64,000 bases of DNA from the NCBI GenBank assembly GCA_002314195.1, contig DCCQ01000018.1:25597-89596 (forward strand), given 5' to 3'. Both the position numbers and the translations under genes were made by a program. Origin of the DNA: Bacteroidales bacterium UBA1077 (lineage in GTDB: Bacteria > Bacteroidota > Bacteroidia > Bacteroidales > UBA932). Positions 58,730-64,000 of this stretch are shown here, one piece after another (position 1 is the first letter of the stretch; every line of letters begins with the position of its first letter). The notes beneath the pieces are model-generated. The model did no database searches, was not told where the DNA came from, and saw only the letters and a list, made by a program, of their open reading frames with translations.

Positions 58730-60082
58730 TCATGATTGATCCGGAAGATCGATTTTCAGATGAGGGTTACGGCGTGAATACAAGCTCAGGGAAATGGCCA
58801 GAAGCAAGGCTATGACGCAGACAGCCACAAACATCACCTCCACTCTGACGGCGCCGGCCTCGCTCACGCCATTGTCAAGGTTTGTGTCCGCAAGGATTTT
58901 GCCGGCAAACATCTTGAATGACATAAGGCCAAGGTTCTGGACCCAATATATTAAAGAATATGCCGTGCCCAAAACTTTTTCCGGGACGATCCTCGGTACG
59001 GAAGGCCACATCGCCGCCGGAACCAGCGAGTAACCGAAGCCGAGGAACACCATGCCGAGGTAACCGTAGAGTGGCACGCCGGACGGAGCGAAGGCCAGCA
59101 TCAGGTGGGCGACAAGCGCCAGTACGGCACCGGCCAGCATCCAACGGGTTCCATGACCGACCTTGTCCACCAATATTCCGAAAACCGGAGCGAACACCAC
59201 TGTGGCGAACGGGAGCATCGACACCATCCACCCGGCCGCCTCCACCGGAACGTCAAAGCGTGGAATCAGAATCGCCGACGCGAACTTCTTGAATGAAATT
59301 ATGCTGCTGTAGAAGAACACACACAGCAAAGCTATTGATATGAACTGCCTGTTTTTCAAAAGTTTCAAGACATCCGAAAAACGAAACACATCCTCTTCTG
59401 ATGTCTTCGCCGAGTCCTTCAATCCACCCTGTCTGTCGAATCTGGCGTCCATTGCCACAAACACCGCCCACAGAACCATCCCGGCAAGCATCAGCCCCAG
59501 TCCTAGGAATGCCGGACGAGCCGTCTCAATCAATGAATATGTCTGGCCTGCGGCTTTCCCAGCGACCAGTTTCGGAGACACCACAAGGGCAAATGCGGTT
59601 CCCAGCCTGGCAATCGCGAGCTGGAGACCCATTGCGAAAGCCATATTCCCGCCCTTGAACCACTTGGCTATAGACCTGGTCACAGCCACTCCTGCGATCT
59701 CACTGCCAAGGCCAAAGAACATACATCCGACATAAGCCGTTGTCAAGGATGCCTTTGGCTGGAATCCGGAGGTCAGTGCATAAGTCACAAGCGCGGCGCC
59801 TCCGGCCATCATGGTGACAAATACGGATCCGGTGACACGCACTCCCCACTTGTCCAGAAGCATTCCGCATATCACCAGACCGCCGAACACACAGAGGACA
59901 GAGTAACCGCTTGTATAAAGACCATAGTCAGCCGAGTTCCAGCCAAGCTGGAGCACGGACGGGTTCTCGAACAAATGAGACAGGGTGGAGAACATGTCGT
60001 CAAAGTAATACGACGCGAACATCGGCACCACAAGACAAGCCAACGCTATCCAACAAGAATATTTTCTTAATGATTTAGCCAC
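58730..60082 (-). CDS. MFS transporter, MFSD1-like, copy 1
   Basis: 450 residues with 12 predicted helices. AAMWPSVPRIVPEKVLGTAYSLIYW and NLGLMSF in the second half (given in parts) recall the LWP...LGTAYG...QNLGL signature of the MFSD1 branch of the major facilitator family. It is a diverged paralogue of the gene upstream at 60156-61580. Eukaryotic MFSD1 carries dipeptides; the neighbouring M20 peptidase and lysine operon make a peptide or amino-acid substrate attractive but unproven. A hairpin lies between the two copies. Confidence 0.8.
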   Translation of the reverse strand: MAKSLRKYSCWIALACLVVPMFASYYFDDMFSTLSHLFENPSVLQLGWNSADYGLYTSGYSVLCVFGGLVICGMLLDKWGVRVTGSVFVTMMAGGAALVTYALTSGFQPKASLTTAYVGCMFFGLGSEIAGVAVTRSIAKWFKGGNMAFAMGLQLAIARLGTAFALVVSPKLVAGKAAGQTYSLIETARPAFLGLGLMLAGMVLWAVFVAMDARFDRQGGLKDSAKTSEEDVFRFSDVLKLLKNRQFISIALLCVFFYSSIISFKKFASAILIPRFDVPVEAAGWMVSMLPFATVVFAPVFGILVDKVGHGTRWMLAGAVLALVAHLMLAFAPSGVPLYGYLGMVFLGFGYSLVPAAMWPSVPRIVPEKVLGTAYSLIYWVQNLGLMSFKMFAGKILADTNLDNGVSEAGAVRVEVMFVAVCVIALLLAISLSLYSRRNPHLKIDLPDQS

Positions 60083-60104
60083 TATCGTTCAGCCTATTGT
60101 TAAG

Positions 60105-60136
60105 TTCGCCCCGGAGAGGATCATCCCCGGGGCGAA
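60105..60136. terminator. Hairpin between the two MFS genes
   Basis: TTCGCCCCGG and CCGGGGCGAA pair perfectly across a 12-base loop. No T-run follows on the minus strand, so partial termination or mRNA stabilisation is possible. Confidence 0.55.
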
Positions 60137-60155
60137 AAGCTTATATTTTCATCAA

Positions 60156-61580
60156 CTACTTCTGAATGTTCGGGAGTTCAAGTCCAAGGTGGCGTTTGCC
60201 GTCCAGAACCTTAAGATAGAGGGCGATCAGAAGCGCCAACACACCGAACCCGGCGAAGATGACAAGCGGAATCGTGTAGTTGTAAGGGATAAACTCTGCC
60301 CCGGCGGCCTTTGCGGCGATCACGGCCGGATTATCGGCGTTGACGCTAGTCAGGACGCTTCCGATAATCTTCGGAACAAAGCAGAGACCTATGTTCTGGA
60401 CCCAGAAGATAAGGCAGTAGGCCGACCCGAGAATCTTCTCATCAATAATCTTCGGTACAGAAGGCCAAAGGGCGGCGGGAACGAGAGAGAAACTGATTCC
60501 CAACACTACGATCGTCGCAAGAGCGATGAACTTGCTGTGGGTAGCCGGCAGAACGAAAGCGAAGACAAGATGGCAGACAATCAGAAGCAAAGCGCCCCAG
60601 ATCAGCATCGTGGCCCCTTTCCCCTTAGTGTCAAGGAATCTACCGAGGAACGGAGTGATGAGCGCGGCACCTATCGGGAACCATCTGAATATGTCAGATG
60701 CGGTTCTGGCGGAGATTCCGTCCAGATTGCACTGGAGCATATTCGCGCCATATCTTTGGAATGGGAAGATCGCTGAATAATAGAGTACGCACAGAAGGGC
60801 CACAACCCAGAAACTTTGGGATGAAAAGATCTTGCCGAGGTCGCTGAGTTTGAACTCCTCCTCTGAAGACTCGTCATCTGACTTGATGCCTGCCTCCACA
60901 AGTTGACCATCGAACTTCTTGTCCATGACACTGAACACGATGAAGTTGATGAGACCAATGAGAAGCAGCACCGTGCAGAATCCGACCGGGCCCTGCACGC
61001 CGCCAAGTTTTGAAGCGAGGATCGGGCTGATCGAGAACACTGAGAAGACACCCACTCGGGCGATCGCCATCTCAACACCCATCGCCATGGCCATTTCTTT
61101 GCCTTTGAACCACTTGGCGATGGCTTTGGACACTGTTGTTCCTGCCATCTCACAGCCGCAGCCGAAGATCATGAATCCCAAGGCGGCCATCTTTGCGCTT
61201 CCTGGCATGGAGACCCACCAGGTTCCGAGCCACTCGCAGAAAGCCGTGGTCTGGAACCAATCGGTTATACCTATATATTTAATGGAAGCTCCGATGAACA
61301 TCATCGAGGCGGAGAGGATTCCGGTAAAACGGACTCCCATCTTGTCCAAAATGATACCTGCGAGAATCAGGAAGCCGCAGACATTGAGGATGTACTCAGC
61401 ACTGGCGTAGGTGCCGAACACATCCGGGCTCCAACCTCTCTGCTGCTCGATGAGAGCCTGCAACGGCGACATAACATCGACGAACATGTAGCCGAAGAAC
61501 ATCATCAGTGCGATAAGAATGAGGGCGGTCCACCTTGCGGCCGGCGAGTCATTCATCAGTTTTTGGATTTTTTCTGACAT
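60156..61580 (-). CDS. MFS transporter, MFSD1-like, copy 2
   Basis: 474 residues, 12 predicted helices, with a longer cytosolic loop between helices 6 and 7 (GIKSDDESSEEEFKLSDLGK). AALWPSVPKIIDEKILGSAY and FWVQNIGLCFV match the same MFSD1-like signature as copy 1, and KAIAKWFKGKEMAMAMGVEMA parallels SIAKWFKGGNMAFAMGLQLA in copy 1. The two arose by tandem duplication. Start is ATG at 61580, with dxs divergent across 103 bases. Substrate undetermined. Confidence 0.82.
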   Translation of the reverse strand: MSEKIQKLMNDSPAARWTALILIALMMFFGYMFVDVMSPLQALIEQQRGWSPDVFGTYASAEYILNVCGFLILAGIILDKMGVRFTGILSASMMFIGASIKYIGITDWFQTTAFCEWLGTWWVSMPGSAKMAALGFMIFGCGCEMAGTTVSKAIAKWFKGKEMAMAMGVEMAIARVGVFSVFSISPILASKLGGVQGPVGFCTVLLLIGLINFIVFSVMDKKFDGQLVEAGIKSDDESSEEEFKLSDLGKIFSSQSFWVVALLCVLYYSAIFPFQRYGANMLQCNLDGISARTASDIFRWFPIGAALITPFLGRFLDTKGKGATMLIWGALLLIVCHLVFAFVLPATHSKFIALATIVVLGISFSLVPAALWPSVPKIIDEKILGSAYCLIFWVQNIGLCFVPKIIGSVLTSVNADNPAVIAAKAAGAEFIPYNYTIPLVIFAGFGVLALLIALYLKVLDGKRHLGLELPNIQK

Positions 61581-61683
61581 TTTGCTTTATCTCTTTTTAA
61601 ATATATTCGCGATGAATGTAAAAATATTCAAACAACTTGCGAATATAAGAAAAATGTCGGAATAAAGTCGTACCTTCGTCCCT

Positions 61684-63552
61684 ATGATTCTTGATATGGT
61701 CAATTCTCCTGAAGACCTCAGGAGACTCAACATAAAGGAACTGCAACCGCTCTGCGGCGAGATACGGGACTACATCGTAAGATGCTGCGCGGACAACCCC
61801 GGGCATTTGGCTTCCAGCCTCGGTGCCGTCGAACTGATTGTGGGCCTGCATTATGTGTTTGACACGCCAAAGGACAAACTGGTCTTTGACGTGGGGCATC
61901 AGGCATACGCGCACAAGATTCTGACAGGTAGGAAAGAGGCTTTCAAAAAGAACAGGATGCCGGACGGGATCAGCGGCTTTCCGAACAGGGACGAGAGCCG
62001 CTATGACGCTTTCGGGGCAGGACACGCCTCCACTTCGATCTCCGCCGCGCTTGGGATGGCAGAGGCCGCCAAGCTGGCAGGCACGGGCGAAAAGGTGGTG
62101 GCGATGATCGGCGACGGAGCGATGACCGGCGGATTGGCGCTGGAAGGGTTGAACAATGCCGGAGAGAGCGACACCGACCTGCTCGTTGTCCTGAATGACA
62201 ATGACATGGCAATTGACGGCAACCGAGGGGCCCTTCATTCATACCTGCTCAGGCTGACAACGGATCCGGCATACAACCGCATCAAGACTCATATCTGGGA
62301 CAAACTCGGCGCGGGAAAATTCAGAAACAGAATCCAACGCTTCGTACGGAAGGCCAAGTCCGGACTGGTCACGACATCTGGAGGAGATCTCTTTGAGGCG
62401 TTCGGTTTCAGGTACTTCGGTCCCATCGACGGGAACGACATCGCCGAAGTAGTAAGAACCCTCAGGCGTCTCAAGGGCATCAAGGGGCCTAAAATACTCC
62501 ACACATGTACGGTAAAAGGCAAGGGGTACGCTCCTGCGGAGTCAGACCCGACCACCTGGCACGCTCCGGGAAAATTCAACGCCGAAACCGGTGAAAGGCC
62601 GGTCAAGAACTATCCCGCCGAACGTTATCAGGATGTGTTCGGCCAAGTCCTGTGCGAATTGGCGGAAAAAGATTCCAAAGTGATAGGAATCACCCCGGCG
62701 ATGGCCACAGGCAGCGGAATGACCGATTTCGCGGCCAGATTCCCAGACAGGTTCTTCGATGTGGGAATAGCCGAAGAACACGCCGCGACTTTCGCGGCCG
62801 GACTTGCGGCGGGAGGCATGAAGCCGTACTGCGTCATCTACTCATCTTTCGCACAAAGGGCATACGATGAAATCATCCATGACATCGCTCTCCAAAAACT
62901 GAATGTTGTGCTTTGCCTTGACAGGGCGGGCCTTGTGGGCGAGGACGGAGCGACTCACCAGGGGGCGTTCGACCTCGCCTCACTGCGCTGCATTCCCAAC
63001 ACCATCATCGCGGCGCCGAAAGACGAGGCCCAACTCAAGAATCTTCTTTACACAGGACTGAATATAAATGAGGGTCCGTTCGTCATCAGATATCCAAGAG
63101 GACTTGGCGAAGGGGTCAACTGGAGACAAGCCGAACCAAAGACTATGGAAATAGGCAAAGGTGAGAAACTGGCCGACGGTGAAAGAGTCGCCGTCCTGGC
63201 TCTCGGTCCGGTGGCGCACAGGGCGGTCGAGGCGTCGGAGAGGCTAAGGAAAGAGACAGGAACCGGCCCGGCCATATTCAATGTGATATTCCTGAAACCG
63301 TTTGACTCTGAAATTCTTGAGGAAGCAAGTCATTTTGAGCGGATTGTCACTTTGGAGGACGGCTGCCTGAAAGGCGGGCTTTTCAGCGAGGTCTGTGAAT
63401 ATGTCGCATCACGCGACCTGGACATCGAAGTGAGCGGCGTCGGGATTCCTGACAGGTTCATCGCGCAGGATTCCGTGAACCGGCAAAGGGAGGAATGTGG
63501 ATTGACCACAGAACGGATTTATTCAGAACTGAAGCGACTTTATCAAAAATAA
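61684..63552 (+). CDS. dxs: 1-deoxy-D-xylulose-5-phosphate synthase
   Basis: 622 residues, full length. The thiamine diphosphate site appears as MIGDGAMTGG followed by VLNDNDMAIDGN. The pyrimidine-side domain has GIAEEHAATFAAGLA, and DRAGLVGEDGATHQGAFD is the conserved substrate block. It condenses pyruvate with glyceraldehyde-3-phosphate, the first step of the MEP isoprenoid route. The -10-like region upstream reads TACCTTCG, one base off the -7 consensus. It is monocistronic here, followed by a tRNA cluster with its own promoter. Confidence 0.96.
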   Translation: MILDMVNSPEDLRRLNIKELQPLCGEIRDYIVRCCADNPGHLASSLGAVELIVGLHYVFDTPKDKLVFDVGHQAYAHKILTGRKEAFKKNRMPDGISGFPNRDESRYDAFGAGHASTSISAALGMAEAAKLAGTGEKVVAMIGDGAMTGGLALEGLNNAGESDTDLLVVLNDNDMAIDGNRGALHSYLLRLTTDPAYNRIKTHIWDKLGAGKFRNRIQRFVRKAKSGLVTTSGGDLFEAFGFRYFGPIDGNDIAEVVRTLRRLKGIKGPKILHTCTVKGKGYAPAESDPTTWHAPGKFNAETGERPVKNYPAERYQDVFGQVLCELAEKDSKVIGITPAMATGSGMTDFAARFPDRFFDVGIAEEHAATFAAGLAAGGMKPYCVIYSSFAQRAYDEIIHDIALQKLNVVLCLDRAGLVGEDGATHQGAFDLASLRCIPNTIIAAPKDEAQLKNLLYTGLNINEGPFVIRYPRGLGEGVNWRQAEPKTMEIGKGEKLADGERVAVLALGPVAHRAVEASERLRKETGTGPAIFNVIFLKPFDSEILEEASHFERIVTLEDGCLKGGLFSEVCEYVASRDLDIEVSGVGIPDRFIAQDSVNRQREECGLTTERIYSELKRLYQK

Positions 63553-63562
63553 TCGAAAAAGT

Positions 63563-63593
63563 TTTGGAGAATCCGAATTATTGCCTATCTTTG
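63563..63593 (+). promoter_or_regulatory. Promoter of the tRNA cluster
   Basis: TTTG at 63563-63566, 19 bases, TATCTTTG at 63586-63593. The first tRNA begins 37 bases later. Full consensus match. Confidence 0.78.
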
Positions 63594-63630
63594 CAATCCC
63601 TTTGTGAAAGGGAATGTTCTTTAAAATAAC

Positions 63631-63704
63631 GCCGATATAGCTCAGTTGGCCAGAGCACGTGATTTGTAATCTCGGGGTCGTGGGTTCGAATCCCTCTATC
63701 GGCT
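63631..63704 (+). tRNA. tRNA-Thr (TGT)
   Basis: 74 bases. Acceptor GCCGATA pairs with TATCGGC, the anticodon loop TTTGTAA reads TGT, and the T-arm is GGGTTCGAATCCC. CCA is not encoded. First of four tRNAs in one transcript. Confidence 0.95.
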
Positions 63705-63733
63705 CGATACGGCCAAAAAGCTGTACAAATATT

Positions 63734-63813
63734 GGGAGGATCGCATAGCGGCAATTGCGGCGGACTGTAAATCCGCTCCTTCGGGTTCGGTGGTTCGAGT
63801 CCACCTCCTCCCA
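63734..63813 (+). tRNA. tRNA-Tyr (GTA)
   Basis: 80 bases with a long variable arm. Acceptor GGGAGGA pairs with TCCTCCC, the anticodon loop CTGTAAA reads GTA, and the T-arm is GGTTCGAGTCC. CCA is not encoded. Confidence 0.94.
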
Positions 63814-63821
63814 CAACATTC

Positions 63822-63897
63822 GCGGAAGTAGCTCAGTTGGTAGAGCATCAGCCTTCCAAGCTGAGGGTCGCGAGTTCGAACCTCGTCTTCCGCTCCA
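63822..63897 (+). tRNA. tRNA-Gly (TCC)
   Basis: 76 bases. Acceptor GCGGAAG pairs with CTTCCGC, the anticodon loop CTTCCAA reads TCC, and the 3' CCA is encoded. It resembles the tRNA-Gly(GCC) at 28389-28464, the only other tRNA here with an encoded CCA. Confidence 0.95.
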
Positions 63898-63903
63898 TTA
63901 AAA

Positions 63904-63975
<72 letters not shown>

Positions 63976-64000
63976 CAAACTGCATTATTTAGTTTACTCA

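Overview
The window looks like chromosomal DNA from a member of the Bacteroidota, most likely order Bacteroidales. The evidence is a TonB-dependent receptor with a carboxypeptidase-regulatory N-terminal domain, DUF4876 and DUF6850 proteins, S46 and C69 peptidases, an AAA/DUF4143 ATPase, a long-tailed ribosomal protein S16, and promoters of the Bacteroidetes type (TTTG, 18-20 bases, TAnnTTTG). By eye the G+C content is a little above 50%. I cannot name the genus. There is no rRNA, prophage or CRISPR array.

Layout. 1-3.5 kb: the end of a DUF1015 gene, about 1 kb without genes but rich in short palindromic repeats, a REP-associated tyrosine transposase (RAYT), and a small membrane-protein/Xre-regulator pair behind a promoter set between two palindromes. 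3.5-9.7 kb (minus): long-chain acyl-CoA synthetase, two tandem deoxynucleoside kinases, an MBL-fold hydrolase, and a type II restriction-modification pair (HindVP-like nuclease plus C5 methyltransferase). 9.8-14 kb: uvrA, then an AAA/DUF4143 ATPase preceded by three repeats spaced exactly 33 bp apart. 14-21 kb: a carbohydrate locus (ROK kinase, FucP-type transporter, PHP-domain protein, aldolase/dehydrogenase fusion, two-domain class II aldolase). 21-27.4 kb: an AraC regulator divergent from a TolC/HlyD/two-permease export operon. 27.5-28.5 kb: a candidate small RNA, tRNA-Ser, tRNA-Gly and a partly duplicated tRNA-Gly 3' end. 28.6-30.1 kb: pheS and a small secreted protein.

30.2-42.9 kb holds a protein or peptide capture and digestion locus: C69 peptidase, TonB receptor, DUF4876 lipoprotein, DUF6850 barrel protein, M16 protease and S46 dipeptidyl peptidase. 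42.9-48.2 kb (minus) carries a ClpB lacking its N-domain, then a sigma-54 activator, LptE-like protein, TPR-like protein and SecG. 48.2-52.9 kb has an OmpA/TPR lipoprotein, tRNA-Leu, rpsP-rimM, a DUF975 membrane protein and a lipoprotein. 53-58.6 kb (minus) is a lysine/diaminopimelate operon (M20 peptidase, lysC, dapB, dapA, dapD, dapF), preceded by two related MFS transporters. The window ends with dxs and a tRNA cluster Thr-Tyr-Gly-Thr.

Two signals run across gene boundaries. First, the hexamer GAATAT/ATATTC occurs about 165 times by my hand count, several-fold above composition, on both strands and in all reading frames, with codon choice apparently bent to create it. Second, REP-type palindromes related to TTCGACAGGCTCAGCGACC lie between genes, at gene ends and, in two cases (dapF and the gene beside secG), inside coding sequence in the one orientation and frame that stays open. 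The RAYT is the likely agent for these.
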